Assembly (NCBI RefSeq): GCF_910596095.1
Contig: NC_056550.1
Span: 20,890,001-20,954,000, forward strand
Length of the DNA: 64,000 nt
From: Thunnus maccoyii
Lineage: Eukaryota > Chordata > Actinopteri > Scombriformes > Scombridae
Reading direction: 5' to 3'
The notes beneath the pieces were generated by a model that ran no database searches, was not told the DNA's origin, and was given only the letters and a program-made list of their open reading frames with translations. The position numbers and the translations under genes are program-made. Positions 1 to 13,432 of the stretch are shown here, piece by piece; positions within the stretch are counted from its first letter, which is position 1, and every line of letters starts with the position of its first letter.

Positions 1-3000
1 TGCTCAGGGTGGAAGTGGAAGCCGTCAAATTCCTGAAAGAGGAGCCACACAGGCTCGATGCCCTGTTAAAACGCTGCAAGACTATAACAGACACCCTCGC
101 AACCATGCGCAAGTATGAACCTGCTCTGACTGACAGCAACAGTATATGAGTACCTGCTTTAATCTTACAGCCCTGTATGTGTTGAATTAAAAGAGCTAAA
201 TGTAAAGAAAATACTGATGAGCTGTCCTTACAGAGACTTAGTCTATTATACAATTTTAATAATCCTGTAAATACTGATGGAACAGCATTTGTCCAATAAA
301 TTCTTACATAGTGACACGTGTAGAGAAATATGTCCAACATTAGCTGACACGAAAAATAATAACAGCTTACCCATTTGTATTCAATTTGAGGAAGGCTTTT
401 CCATTTGTACCTCGGCCAAAGAGATTATGTTTTCACCCCTCTTTGTTTGTGTGTCAGCAGAACATTATGGATTTTTATAAAATGTGGGGGGCAGACTGGC
501 CGTGGACTGAGGAAAATTGATTGGATGTTGTTGTTGATCCAGATCAGAGATTTCCGCCATTAAATGTTTATTGTTTTTAAGCCGAAAGCTCTGAAACTAG
601 CAAAGATGATCAACTTAGTGTATGTAGAAAAGTCCTGAAAAGTGCATTCAAGCAGTTAATATGACCAAATGTCATTATTGGTGACACCCTGATGAAAGTG
701 ACTCATTTCAGTCACAAGAATAAAGGTTTTTTAATTGTATAGTGAGTACAGACTTGAACTTAAAATGTGCCTTTCAGCATTCTGTCTTCCATCTCATCAT
801 CAGCCTTTTGTCCAAAAAGCATCTCACATTCTGGTTTAATTAACCTCAATGATCAAAAGAGCTCATCAAATTATGCTTTTACTCTCATATTTTGTAAGTT
901 AGCAAGTAGCAAATTGGAGATTTATTCAGTTTTGGTGGAGGTTTGCACTGTTTAGAGTGTAACTGTTTTCACTTCAAGTCATGGATTAGTCATATTTTAC
1001 AATAGTTTCACAGAGTTGATTAATTAATTAATCTCCCATCTCTTACCAAGGCAAGCAAATGAGGGCGTGTGGAAGAAGCAGGAGGACTTTTCTAGTCCTA
1101 CATCAAAGCACAATGAGGATTTGCGAAAGTTTGCAGACTTTGACATCCCCACCAGTCCACCCCTCACCATCAATGACCTTGGTGGAGGAAACAGCCTGTC
1201 CAACTGGAGCCCTCACTCCAGCCTCAGCCGTAGCCATGGGAATCCATCCGGCCCGCACAAGGACAATCACCCACCTGTTCCCCACAAGGGCAAAGCCCTG
1301 GAGGAGCTGGAACGCCGTGCTGCTGCTGACAAAGCTTTGTCCGTGGAAGTCCGACTGGTAGGAATGATTTGTGCTACTCTTCACATTTTTTCTTCTCTCT
1401 TTTCAACATGTGCGTGGTCTGGATTACGAATCATATCACAACAGTACTGCAACACCACAGTGGCTGTGTTTTCATAAAGTGTTTATCTCTTCACTCCTCA
1501 GGCAGCAGAACGGGACTGGGAGGAGAAGCGGGCCAGTTTGACCCAGTACAGCGCCCAGGACATCAACCGGCTGCTGCAGGAGACCCAGGCCGAGCTAATG
1601 AAGGCTATTCCAGACCTGGAGTTTGCTGCCAAACAGATCAAGCCCTCCTCCAACACACCATCCCCCCAGAACCCCCAGACTGGGGTGGCAACCCCAGAGC
1701 ACCGTGTCAACAAGCCTCAGCACAACAAGATTTCTGGGAAAGAGGGAGGATCGAGGCGTGGCTCTGGTAAGATGGAGAGTTCAGGTCCTCAGTCTACAGC
1801 ATTATCATGCATCATTGTCAAGCAAAAAAAAAAAAAGCTTCTTCAAATTGTCAACTTTTCAAGAACTAAAAAAAAAAACCTTGGTTACCATGGTAACCGC
1901 CATGTATTTTTTATTTAATCCAGTTGGTTTTAAAATATCTTTACAAGCCCTGCAGGTCATCAGATTTTCTCAAGAACAGATGTTAGATAAAACTTAGATA
2001 AATTATGAAAAACATCAAAAGTGAGTAGATACTGTAGGAATTTTAAAAAAAAAGTAAATGAAATAAGTCACTCAATATCAGCATTCAGTATTGAGTAAAG
2101 TAGGTTTCCCACACTACTCATAAATGCCTTTTTGCTTGTTCTAAAATCACTGTTAACGTATTACTGACTCCTTTCTAAGATCGTAATACTTCCCTTTCCA
2201 GACGAGCTTACAGTCCCTCGATATCGCACAGAGAAACCCTCCAAGTCTCCTCCTCCTCCACCACCTAGACGCAGTTTCCCATCTTCTCCAGGCCTGACCA
2301 CCCGCAGTGGAGAGACCCTTATTCCCGGAAAATGCATAAAGGTAACACAGTCATGCAGTTTTCACATGTTCGCCGCATTGTATAAAGTAAGTATTCTGCT
2401 ATTAAAACATTTTATTGACAAATTGACAACATCTTTATCCAACCTTATAGAGAGGCGGTAATGGAAGCTAAGCTCTTTTGTAGACCTTTTGTAGACCTAA
2501 AGAATATTCTCTTCGGACATGGCTTCAGAATCGTTAACATTTTGTATTTGCAGAAGACTGAATCTGAAGAGACTGAAGGGCAGAAGCCTCATGTAAAACT
2601 GAGGAGGACAGTGTCTGAAAACCCTCGTCCTGCATCAACACCTCCCACACTAGCATCTGGGGACAAGGAAGAAGGAGAGGAGGAGAAAATTGCTGCTGAA
2701 TTGGAGGTAAACTAAAACATTGATTGTGCATTACATTGAGTATATCCTCAATAAGATGTTCAATGAGCGGGAAAACTGCACCCTTTTTATTATTTATGTT
2801 ACAACTACAATCTGCCACTGGGTTTTGTGCGCACACATACTCACGAGCAGAGATGCTCACCATCATTACCACATGTTCAAGCAGCAGGTGCCATATGTCC
2901 TCCTGCCCCTGGCACTGGGAGAGCCCAAAGATCACATACTGCTCAGTCACACACATCATCACCCAGGGCTCACAGATCACAGCCAGACAGATGGACCCTA

Positions 3001-6000
3001 ATGGCAGCTTGGACTGTGTTTGAGATGGCTTGCCTGAAATTTGATGGAACACAGAGACAACAAAAGCAGATTTTGATTATTCAGTGGCTGTTGTGTTTTT
3101 GTCCAAACATTTACAACCATTTTTGAACCTCCCTTTTCCCCTCCCAGCTATTTGAGAGAGCCCCGCTCAGGCTCGCTCTGCCCTCTCCCCTTTCCCTGCC
3201 TGTTAGCCCTCACACCAGGAAAGGCGCACCCCCCCGCAGACTGGACCTGTGGCCCTCTGAGGCCCCAGGCAGTGAGGTAACACTCTGGTTGAACCTGAGT
3301 GCTGTGGATTGCTGCCCTATTAGGCCTCTGTGTCTATTCCTTTAACCCCTCTATCACACACACAGAAATCACCAGCTACTGCTCGGCCACTAGCCACATC
3401 CGCTCATGCACTCCTCTCGTCTCCTCAAGCTGAAATTAATACAAAGTCTCCCTTCGGCAGATATTAATGCTCACCAGTGTCTCTTTTTGTTGCTGATGTG
3501 CATGCATGCTGTGTTGAAAGAATCCCAACCACAAATAGGCAGAATAAACCAAAGCAAGGTCTTATTTTCACACAATTTATGCAGTTATTTGATTGCATTC
3601 TGTGGCTTAAACTGGCTCGGGGACTGTGTTACCATATACAATGGAATTAACTTTTTTTTTGCCACTCAGCGGCAGAAAAACATTGAAATCACCCGACACA
3701 CATACAACAGACACTACCATATCAACACTACCATTTAGTTGTTCTGGCAAACATGTTAGCAAACAATTACCTAAGTACACATCCAGCAGAGAAAAGGAAC
3801 AAATTAAGCATCTGGAGTCTAAGATTAATATTTGTCGCTGCTGTTGTTGTTGCAGCTGTTCAAGTTTATTCACTAGTTAATTGCTATTTGTGTCTGTCAC
3901 TAGGCAGGTAGGGTACAGAATTTTTTTGCTGTGAATGCAGCTGCCTGTGTTGATGATGGTGATTGAGCCTTATAGCAAATGGAAAAAAGAGGCTTTAAAA
4001 AAGGCTCCGCAGAGAATTTTCTGTGGTTTTGACTCTGTGAGCAATAAACTTTTCTCATCAAAGTCATTTGAGTCAATGTGAACACCAAACATACTGATTA
4101 ATACAAGTTTCACTTCACAGAAAGTAATGAACCACAGTTTTAATTAGCTACCTTCTCTATAACCCTCCTCGGCACATGGGTATTACATTTTGGACACAAA
4201 CCCACTCACACAATTAGTTCCTTTATACACATAATGAATGCATCACCCCTTCACAACCACATAAAGAACATTCTGTGAGTGTTGTTGCAGTGGGTTTACG
4301 GTTGATGTTGCAGTGTTTTTTGTGTGTGTGGGAGCCAATTTGTACGTGTGACCAGCAACTTAAACACTGTATGAAACAGCTGTCCAGCTGTGCCTTACTG
4401 GACTGCTCTATACTTTAGAGGGAGCTGCATGAGACAGACCACACAGGCAGCATTTTGAAATCAGATGCAACAGTAAGAAGCCCACACATGTTTACTGATA
4501 CATACGTAAAGAGGAAGTTAATCTAGAAATACATTACAAGTCAATAACATCACTTAATCACAATGTATCTTGTTGTATTTCTTAGTTGTGCTTTTTTTAA
4601 AAAAAAACTTTTTATGCAGCAATCTTCAATTTCACGCAGAAAGTTGTTGGATTGTGCTAAAGCAAAGTGTTTAAATTTAAACTTCAAGTGCTTTCCTCAT
4701 TTATAGGGAAGGCGCTTGTCTCCTGTCCCCCACATTGTGTTGACAGAGTGTTTGCCAGTTTCACCTACTGCCTCTGAGGATCCTGTCAGAGATACAGCAA
4801 ATGACTCCGTAGAGGAGAGTCCATCACATGACTGGACTGGAAGGGATTCATTTGGAAGCTCTGCACAGCGAGAGTTGAGGTCTCAGCATTGTTTTGAGGA
4901 GGATATAGAAATAAAAGAAGAGTTGGTCCTGCTGTTGACAGAGCTGGAGGTGAGGGTGTTGTCTCCCCTTGAGGCCCACGAGCTCAGCAGGACTATGGGA
5001 GGGATTCTGCAGACTCTGACCATCTCACCACACACTAAAGAAGTCTCTGACGTCCAGCTGAGCGACAGGCCACTCCTAGTGTTTTTCAGGGAGGAAAAAA
5101 CAGTCAGAGAGGCCTACAGGCTGCTGTATTCTCTTTTGGAGTTGTCTAAGCCGGTGCCCAAACCCAGAATGAAATCCTCCCTCCATCTGGGCCAGCAGAG
5201 CTCTCTGGTGAAGGTTCTGAGGAGAGGGATCGAGACAGGGGAGAGGATACTAACACTTCAGCACAACACTGAAATTAAGATGACTCCCGAGGTACAGCAG
5301 AGTTCAGTAAACACTACTCCCGAGTCCAGTGGATCAACTCGCTCTGTGGACAGTCAAGCCGAACAGAGCGAGAGGAAAGCAAGAGAAGATGTTCGACACA
5401 GCACCTACAACAGGCTAAATAGTTTGGAGGAGACCATTCGTGAGCTGGAGAACACCTTGATAGAGATCGGTGGCCATCCCACTTCGGAGCAGTTCTACAC
5501 TGAGACAATCTCCAAAAGCTCTCCTGTACAGATGACTGGCAGTCCGACCTCAGAGACCAAGAAGCCTCCAGTCCCACCCAAGCCATCCTCTGTGAGCCCA
5601 GCATCGATCCAGGTTCATTACTTACACCTGCTGTGCAGATTCCTGCTCTGAAGCAGCATGCTCTATTTTCTTTCTTCACTTTTTTCTGGGTGACTGTTGG
5701 AATTTGCTTTTCAAATTCTTCTGATGTCTGCTCCCTGATGAAATTGGCATCTAATTGTATTTGAAATTGAAAACATGCAAAGGGGACAGACAGCAGACAT
5801 GTATGCTCTGTGATTAGTGCTGGAGCTGCTATCCTGCTGAGCTGTGTTGTTAATTGTTTCTTTATCAATCTGTCCTGGCATCTGTTTTTTTGTCATTAAA
5901 TCTAGCCAATTTCACCTTTTGTTACTCTGAGCATACAATAAAAAAAAAAATAAATGCATAGATAATACAACATTTCTAATTTCTTATTTTTTTCTCTTCT

Positions 6001-9000
6001 TCACTTGTCAGCTCGATCAGATGAATCTGTCTTCTCATCTTTGCCCTGCCTTGAAATCAGCTCTCTTTCCTTCAGAAATTGTTTTAAACAAAGTAATAAT
6101 GGTTTTATGTACACCGTTACTTGTGCTGTACTTACACAAAAGCACAAAATGTCAAACAGAAAAAGCAAAAAAAAGAGTAAAAAAGCAAATAAGTACAAAA
6201 AAGTAGTATTAGTACAGACAATAAACAAGACAAATATCACTTCAAATGCACTAATGACCACATGTTGAACTCTATTACCAGACATTGCGAGTAGCCTGCT
6301 TTCAACTCACCTCCAGTTGACCGCAACACAGCAAAGATTAGTAATTATCAGAAGACTTACTGCGTTCCCGTGTCAACTGCCACTATAGTGAGGTGTCTTG
6401 ACAGCTCGCGTAGTATTCCCTGTAGCGTGTAGCCTCCCACTCAGGGCAGGGCTGCAATACTTGACAGTCACACTGTCACGGTGAGTTTCAGCCCTCTGAT
6501 ATAGAGCCAGGGAGCATTCCCATGGGCATGGCTGAGGATTACAGAGTCTTCACACATTATTTCATCACTCACAACTTCAACCATGTTCATCATTTCTACA
6601 TGACCCTTCTTCCTAATCTTGTCCAACGTTTGCTAAAGTACTAACCAAATTCACATTGACACATCCCCTTTCTAGCCCCACTGCAGTTCAGATTTTAATT
6701 AGCACATTAGAATAAGGGTTTATCCATCAAGCACCAAGTATACTGTATATTTTATGTCTGCTTCATATCAAGAGAAGGGTGGGCTAAGAGGGAAGACGAG
6801 CAGTTGCCAGTCTTTTTGCCTTGGCTCTTTGACACTTTTACAGTTAATCTTTTATTAGTTTTCCTGTCAGCTAATGTCTCTGTGTGCAGAGGAAGCACAG
6901 TTTGATGGAGATTTGAATGAATCTGTATTTGTTTTTTGTGCGTATTTGAGACAGCCGACAGTGTAACTCAGCGGGAAAGATCATTAAGCACACTGTCTCG
7001 TGGATCCTACGGAGAAGCGAGGCTACGCAACGTCAATTTTGATGCCCCATTTCTATATTCTTCTCTTTGTCATTTTCTATTGATGTGGAACTCTGTGAAG
7101 TGGATAGTTCAGTTACATCAGCTACATGCTATGATCTTAAAAAAACCTCAGTGGTCTCAGGAGATAGACTTGCTTGCCGAAATAAGACTGTACCGAGTTG
7201 ATGTGTGTCTGAGACGTATACACTAAAGGCACTGAAGAGGAGAAATGACATGTACAACCGTGTACCGCGTGTCCAAGGTCTTATTCACACTCTCTCCTCT
7301 CCTTTCCTCGCAGGGAGGGAATAGTTCCACTGTTGGTAAGGTTCTCCACTCCTCAGCTGCCTCCAAACTGAAGCACCTGCAGCAGAACAGCACAGACAAG
7401 TATAAAAGTGGCAAAAGAGATGACTTCCTGAAGATCCAGGGCCAGCAGCAGGTGCAGTATCATCTTTTATATTTAGCTCTGTCAAGGCACGCTTGACCTG
7501 GCAGCATCTGTGCAGACGGACTGTGTGGTACTTTCCGGATTCTCTCAATAATGGTTGTCTTTTCTGGTGGTGATGACCTAGGCCATAACCATTTTTTTAA
7601 TATATTTTCATCATAACATATCATAAAAGTGAGGATGATGATCTTTATGAAAACATATTGTATTTTACTATGCCTTCAGTCTGAAATTGGGGCAAAGAGA
7701 GGCAATGATCTGTGCCTGCTATAAATCAATACAGATGGGACAGAGAATTCTTTGGATGTGGAACAGTATTAAAAATGTTTCCACATATACAAGCTATGCT
7801 AGGATGACCTTGCTCTTCATATAGAAACATAATCTGTCTCGAGCAACCCCTTCAAAGCACAATATCCAGAATTGCCATGCAGCCCCTCTGTATTTTACAC
7901 ACCAAATCAAGCGCCTCCAACTCCGACACGCCTCACCTCCACTCAGTCCTCTCCTGGTCCCGCAGCATTATTGCATGTTCCCATCATTGCCCCCCCTGCG
8001 TAGCTTACATTCATCACACTATGTGTGGCACTCTTTCTAACATTCGAGACATTACCTCATTTTTTTTCTGTTTTTAGAGAGACAACTGCAATGATTAATT
8101 GAATTTGAAAACAGTTTAGCTAATGATCAAAAATTCTTTGATGGCAAAGTCAAATTATTGTCACAGTCTCATTATCGTGGGTTTGTTGAAATAGATCAAA
8201 GAATCCTCTGCGTGCTCTGTGTCCCACAGAGAGATGTGTGTTAGGCAGGTTAAATTAGTGGAGGGTTAGCGCTTCAATTACCTAAACAGTGTTTTTATGT
8301 TTGAAATTCTTAAGCTATCTCTAATTATAGTAGCAAAATTCATTAAAAAGTAGAAAACACCTTCATTTAGTGTTATGTATTACCATGATATACCAGTTTA
8401 AGTCTCAAATTCTGTTTTAATGGTCTTGTCTGTAGAATGAAGTCTGGAACCTATTATATTTATTTCTAACAAGCATAAAAAAACTTTTGATTTTTATAAA
8501 ACTTACTAAACCTTACTGGAGCTTCTTTCTATATATTTATTGTTATACACTTGACTGATAGCCGGCTCTACATTTTTGCAGGTTTAATTAGTTTGCATTT
8601 TGGTGTCTTAAAGTAATGCGAGGGACTAGACGCTAAACTAGATGCTAAATGGCCTCTGAAGGCAAGGAAATTGAACTGCTGAAGCATGTCAGTCTAGTAA
8701 AGCCAAATGAAGATTTTTGCACCTTGCCTGTGCACAGGAGAAAAAAAAAAAAAAAAAGCTTAATGTCAATGTCATTTCAAAAATAACAGGAGCAGTGAAG
8801 TGCACCTAAACCGCTATACCCCACAGAATTTGACAGAGCTTTCAGACACACATTCAGTCTTGAGGATTGCAGAAAAAATGAATGTGTTAGAGAGAGAGAG
8901 AGAGAGATTGGCGAGATCGCAAGAGTAATGATACTTTGGTCGCCTCAGACTGAGAGAAGATTGGGAGGAATCTCTGCAGTGCTGTGTAATAATCGCCCCT

Positions 9001-12000
9001 TGAGTCACACTGGCAATCACTGATGATTCAATATGAGGAGGGCAGTTATCTTTCCCCACCATTTAGTCTTTCACGTTTCCTTTCTTTCCCTCTTCCGCTT
9101 TCTATACTCTGCAATTTAGGCGCGATGCCCCTTTCTCCTTTTTGCTCTTTCCCTGTCAGTCTCTTTCATTCCCTGTGATTCGGAAGCTAAAGTGCATTCC
9201 TACACTTGTCTAATGAAAGCAAAATTAATCCCATTATTTCAGTATGACACTCGCACACAGTACGCTCTTTGTCCACAAACTTCAAAACAGTCATTGTGAA
9301 AAGCTGTATGTGTGAAAGCGCTATCCTCAGAGGGACAGTGGATACTCAAAGCTAATTGTCAGCGTGGGAAGTCGGTGCCAAGCCGTTTAGGGTGGCAATA
9401 TACCACAACTGCATGACAAATAACAAAAGGAAACAAAGAACCAGCTGACTTATACCAAGAGAATAAATAGTCTGTCAGCTGTGGCAGTGTTCACAATGGC
9501 TAATAACCCGGAATTTGTGGCATTTTGACATATGATGTGCAGCCAGTTAATGAGAGGTCATGTCCTCCATTAGTACACCAGTAGGTAGAGAAAAACTGCC
9601 AACTGCCAAACAATGTGGTCCCACTTGCCTAAATAGTACTATATAAGCAGATACACAATCCAAACTTTAAATGCTAACTCCGCTAACCGTGCAGTGCCAT
9701 GTACAGTAGTAGCATTAGGTTGGGTGAAAACAACAACAAATATTTTAACACCCTTTTTTAAACTGTGATGAAGCCACGATGCTGAGAGTCTAGCATAGTG
9801 TTGTTGGATTCCACAAGCTGTTACATTTTGAAATGACTTCTCTTTGGTCGGATATCTTGGTGTCTTTTATGTCAAACCAAGAAAACACGGCACAGATCCT
9901 GGCAAGTACACTCCCAGATGGATGGAGAAAAATCTGTCTACTAAATCATTTTAAATTCAGTATAATGAAACAGCTGAGCATGGACTATGCTGAAAAACAC
10001 GCTGATTATCTGCAGCTCATCTCATCAAATTATCAAGGCGGCTGGCTGATTTGCATAACAGCCTTTAAGAGCTAATTAAGAACTTTTGCCTGCTCTATGT
10101 TTACTTTACCCGGTGTTTTTTTTTTTTTTTTACCTGTCACTGACTTTTGGCTCATGATCTTTCTCAAGAGAAATCCTAATTATAGCCACTTAAGAATAAA
10201 AGGTGATGCATCGTGCTACTTTTTGACAACTAAAACATAAGCAGGTGCTTTTAGAAGAATATATTTGTGCAGAATATGTCAAGTGCAAAACAGTCACTGT
10301 CTTCCAGTGTCTGTATTTCCAGGATTCCCATATTATGCCTTACAATTGATTTGTAACCTAAAAATGACCACAGTCATTCCTCTCACCCACATTTCACCCT
10401 CCAACTCACACTCGCCGGTCACACTTTTGACTGATGTTGTTGTTTTGACAATTAGACGTGCCCACCTTGGGTGACTTCTCTTCTTGCCCCACAGCTAAAG
10501 GTAAAGGTGTTTCTTCTCTTAAACCTTTCCTGGGCATAACTCCCTGAATGTGACCCCAAACTTTTACCCTTCTTCCATTTCCCATTTGATGTTTAGATGT
10601 TCTATTTTCTTTTCTCTGGCCAAATGATAAGTGACATTTCTGGGGCATTTCGAATGGGGCACCAACACGAGGAATGAGCGCGGCACTTTGGCAGTCTCCC
10701 AGTGGTCTAATACCCCCCACCCCTAGCTAATCCATGAAAAGATCTGAATCTATAAATACCTTAGGAATCAGTGACACTATACACACAATGACAAATCCCA
10801 CCAGTTCAGATGAAAGGCAGTTGGTGCATATTAACATGTCATGAAAGCCAGATGGAGGGACAGTTTAACATTTTTAAGACATAACTGTGTACCATCTGCA
10901 ATCAACTAAAACAAGATGCACTGGCACCACTTTTTGGTTTTATGGGGGTCCTGCCAATTTCAGTGTTTTTTTCTCATCAAGATAAAATATGCTGGTTGAA
11001 TGAGCTATGATCTATCTCCTCTATACTCTATTGTGGCCTTCAAGCACCTGAAAAGGTCGATCAGATTTCAGGGGTTTTCTCATGCTACCCCTGCCTCCTT
11101 CCTGGCCATGCCCATGCAAATGATGTGGTTGCATCAGTATTAGGGTTTTTGCAGAGCATCAGGTTCTTTCTTAGTTTCGCCTCTGATATTATCTGCGTGT
11201 GTGTTAGTTGCAGGTGTAATAATTAACAGAGCCTTTCTGATGGTGCTCTGTGCCGCTGTGCTCGGGCTGTCTGCTCACTACTCAGAGGTATTAGGGCATT
11301 CCAGGCATGAGAATCCTTCAAATCAGTGTGCTGGATAAGAACAGACAGTTCAAAGCCACAATTTCGCTCCGTTTGCTTTGGCACAGATCAAGGAGGGCAT
11401 GACAATGTGAATCACTTTCACACTGCAAAACCCTGTTTCCATTTCCCATTTGGCCGCTTATTACTTCTGGCAGTAAAACAGGCTAGTTAAAGGTGCTGGG
11501 CAAGAGGTGGGGGTTGTGAAGACCTATCCTGGGAGGCTGTCGTTTGGCAGGCAGCTTTGAGCGCGTGAGATGAAGGGAGGCTGCTCTGCCGCACTCACAG
11601 ACCAGAATAAATGTGTCGGCCAGGCTTGAGAGGAGTTCCTCGAGCAGAAGGAACAGCCCCGCTCTCTGGGGACGGTTGGCAGCACAGGCTCTGGAGCTGC
11701 AACAGAGCAGGTGAAAGCCTCCCAGCAGCGCAGTCTAGACTAGCACACCTGCTCTCCTTTCATATAGAACTAATCCCCGTAATCTCTAAACAAATGTCTT
11801 TTAAAACTTTTAGTGCCACAGCAAAACTTTTCTCCTGTTGCTTTTCAGTAAAAGCTTAAATAAAACTCCATGTAAGAATAAACCTTTTCATCACTCTGGT
11901 ATCTCCTGCACATCAAACATGCAGTGACTGTTTTTACTTAGATTTTTTCACCCAGGCTCCACCTTTGAAACGGAGACAAATACATGTTATGAATGTTACC

Positions 12001-13432
12001 CATAAGTTTCATACTGCTGGAACAGTGCCATCTAGTGACTCATCCCAGCATTACACAAAAGGGACTAAAGGTGTGATGCTGTCTGTCAATTTGATTATTT
12101 TGCATTTTTTAATGAGTAACAGTCATTAAAACAAGTGTCAAAATAAAGGTGTAATTCACACTTAGTGTTGCGCCCTATGACAGAAGGTGTGTTTCAGTGG
12201 TGTTGGTCATCATGTGGAGATGGCTGCCTGTCTCACGGCTTGCATCACACATGCTGATATCAACTTGAATAATGGTCTCCTGTGTTTGTCTCTTGTTCTA
12301 TTTTTTTTACCTTTCCCTCACCCTCACTCCCCCTTACCCTTCCACTACATGTTTCGTCTGGCACTTGTTCCTGCGGCGCAACCTCACCCACCCCGTCACC
12401 CTGTGTGAAAACCTGCACCTCCTGGCCTGCGCACCTACTCTCCCTGACTCTCCCTGTGCCTCTGTGACCCTGCAGCAGTGAGCGACCTGTCCATGTCCAG
12501 CCTCTTCAGCTTCTTCCTTCTCCTCCTGTTCAGCATCACCTGACTAGAGAGCTACACACATCTGTCTGCCCCCTTATATAATCAGTCCCTCATTCTGTCC
12601 CTGTAAGGATCAGGCTGAGACCTTCACATCTCTGGTGTTTACTGCAAAATCTACTCTGAACACCAATCTGTGTGCATTTGTTGATGTGTGTGAGTGTGTG
12701 TGTTTGTGTGTGTGTGCGCACAAGCATGCGTGCACAGATGCACGGTTGACTGTAATGGTAAGGGAAGGTGCTGCAGGGGACAGTGCCCAGCCACAACCAA
12801 TTTTTAAGTCTTTAATTTTTCATTATTTCCCCTTTGATCCCTGAAAACCTCATCTCTTTGCGTTCCTCCCCACCTTCCTGTCTTCTGTGTCCCTGCTCTT
12901 CCTGAAGACCTCGGGGACCAACAGCTTCAGTGGCAGTATTGAGCCATACCTCTCTGGTATCAAAACAGGCATTTTGTCAGGCCGAGTGCCCTCTCCTGCA
13001 GCAGCGTTTGCCCCTGGCCTGAGGAAGTACCCCCAGGAGGGGGCAATACCCTCCCTGACAGCCTCCCCCAGCCAAGCGAAGGCCCTGCTGGCAAGCCTGT
13101 CTGCCTCTGGCTTGAGCGCAGAGGCCCTGCTCCTCTCCTCTACCCTCCGTCATCACCGGCGTCTACGTGAGCAGCGAGCCTCCTCCTTGCCCTTGCCCAG
13201 CAGCGAGTCCTCCTCCCCTACTCCCACTGCTACCTCCTCCTCTTCCTCTTCACCCACCACCCCTGCTCCTTCCCTGTCTCCCTCTTCTCCCACTCCTTCG
13301 AATCCCCACACCCTCTCCTCTGTGGTTGTTAAGCCCGGCGGTCGTAGCCTTGATAGCTCCAGCCTCAACAACTGCAAGGAGGGTGGCAATGAGCCTGTGA
13401 ATAAAGACCTCACCCCTGGCAACTCTCAGTGA
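1..13432 (+). CDS. srcin1: SRC kinase signaling inhibitor 1 (p140Cap), 3' half of gene
   Basis: Partial gene; the 5' part lies before the window. Coding exons by splice signals and phase: 1(or 8)-112, 1051-1357, 1502-1766, 2202-2341, 2554-2706, 3148-3276, 4707-5612, 7314-7451, 12908-13432 (TGA 13430-13432). Seen: a coiled-coil segment (VKFLKEEPHRLDALLKRC), then AAERDWEEKR and DINRLLQETQAELMKAIPDL, a proline-rich SKSPPPPPPRRSFPSS, RRTVSENPRPASTPP, and a basic segment ending KIQGQQQ. Known: p140Cap is a scaffold at adhesions and synapses that restrains Src through Csk and links to actin regulators. Family assignment rests on the DELTVPRYRTEKPSKSP and DINRLL blocks, which I recall from SRCIN1 rather than from its paralogue KIAA1217. 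Human synteny (chromosome 17) agrees. The exon 2 donor (gtagga at 1358) is chosen over a weak gtccga nine bases earlier. Which teleost paralogue (a or b) cannot be told here. Confidence 0.9.
113..1050 (+). other. srcin1: srcin1 intron
   Basis: Intron between donor CAA|GTATGA and acceptor CCAAG|GCAAG, chosen because joining gives MRKQANEGVW, the family-like reading. It is AT-rich and I see no gene, RNA or clear repeat in it. Confidence 0.7.
3277..4706 (+). other. srcin1: srcin1 intron
   Basis: Intron between the 129 bp exon and the large exon. It holds short poly-T and GTT/GCT-like low-complexity runs (about 3837-3860) and no supported gene. The small ORFs on both strands have no recognisable family features. 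Confidence 0.7.
4707..5612 (+). CDS. srcin1: srcin1 large internal exon (906 bp, phase 0-0)
   Basis: This single exon of 302 codons is bounded by TTATAG and CAG|GTTCAT. It encodes an acidic stretch (HCFEEDIEIKEELVLLL), a hydrophobic helical block around VLSPLEAHELSRTMGGILQT and LVFFREEKTVREAYRLLYSL, a Ser/Thr-rich linker, then a predicted coiled coil (YNRLNSLEETIRELENTLIE). It ends in a PxxP run (KKPPVPPKPSSVSP) suited to SH3 binding. Being phase 0 at both ends it could be skipped without breaking the frame, so it may be an alternative cassette. I do not recall an obvious equivalent in the common human SRCIN1 isoform, but I cannot align it here. Confidence 0.8.
5613..7313 (+). other. srcin1: srcin1 intron
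   Basis: Intron from CAG|GTTCAT to CTCGCAG. It is AT-rich, with A-runs near 5940 and 6140-6210. No supported gene or repeat element was recognised. Confidence 0.7.
7452..12907 (+). other. srcin1: srcin1 last intron (5.4 kb)
   Basis: Long last intron with no supported coding exon. It contains an A-run near 8740-8757, a GA microsatellite (8888-8907), a poly-T at 10118-10131, and a GT-rich stretch at about 12685-12720. An AG acceptor-like site near 12476 would put a stop immediately in frame, so it was not modelled as an exon. Regulatory elements are possible in an intron this long, but I cannot demonstrate conservation from one sequence. Confidence 0.65.
12908..13432 (+). CDS. srcin1: srcin1 terminal coding exon, Ser/Pro-rich tail
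   Basis: The exon follows a long pyrimidine tract ending CTGAAG at 12907 and reads in phase 0 from the KIQGQQQ exon. It encodes 174 residues: TSGTNSFSGSIEPYLSGIKT, an Ala/Leu-rich helix (AKALLASLSASGLSAEALLL), an RHHRRLREQR basic cluster, and a long low-complexity Ser/Pro/Thr run before the stop. I remember the mammalian p140Cap C-terminus as a short Ser-rich tail ending in NSSISF, so this end seems different or is an alternative terminal exon. The shorter read-through of the previous exon (stop at 7496) would be another possible end. Confidence 0.75.
   Translation, partial: TSGTNSFSGSIEPYLSGIKTGILSGRVPSPAAAFAPGLRKYPQEGAIPSLTASPSQAKALLASLSASGLSAEALLLSSTLRHHRRLREQRASSLPLPSSESSSPTPTATSSSSSSPTTPAPSLSPSSPTPSNPHTLSSVVVKPGGRSLDSSSLNNCKEGGNEPVNKDLTPGNSQ

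Noticed and set aside
2534-3052. A 172-codon minus-strand frame overlapping srcin1 exons
   Set aside because: It is antisense to the exon at 2554-2706 and continues into intron; no family resemblance.
12474-12540. Possible alternative terminal exon of srcin1 after CCCTGCAG
   Set aside because: Joined in phase from the previous exon it gives a stop after one residue, so there is no coding support, although an alternative 3' end cannot be excluded.
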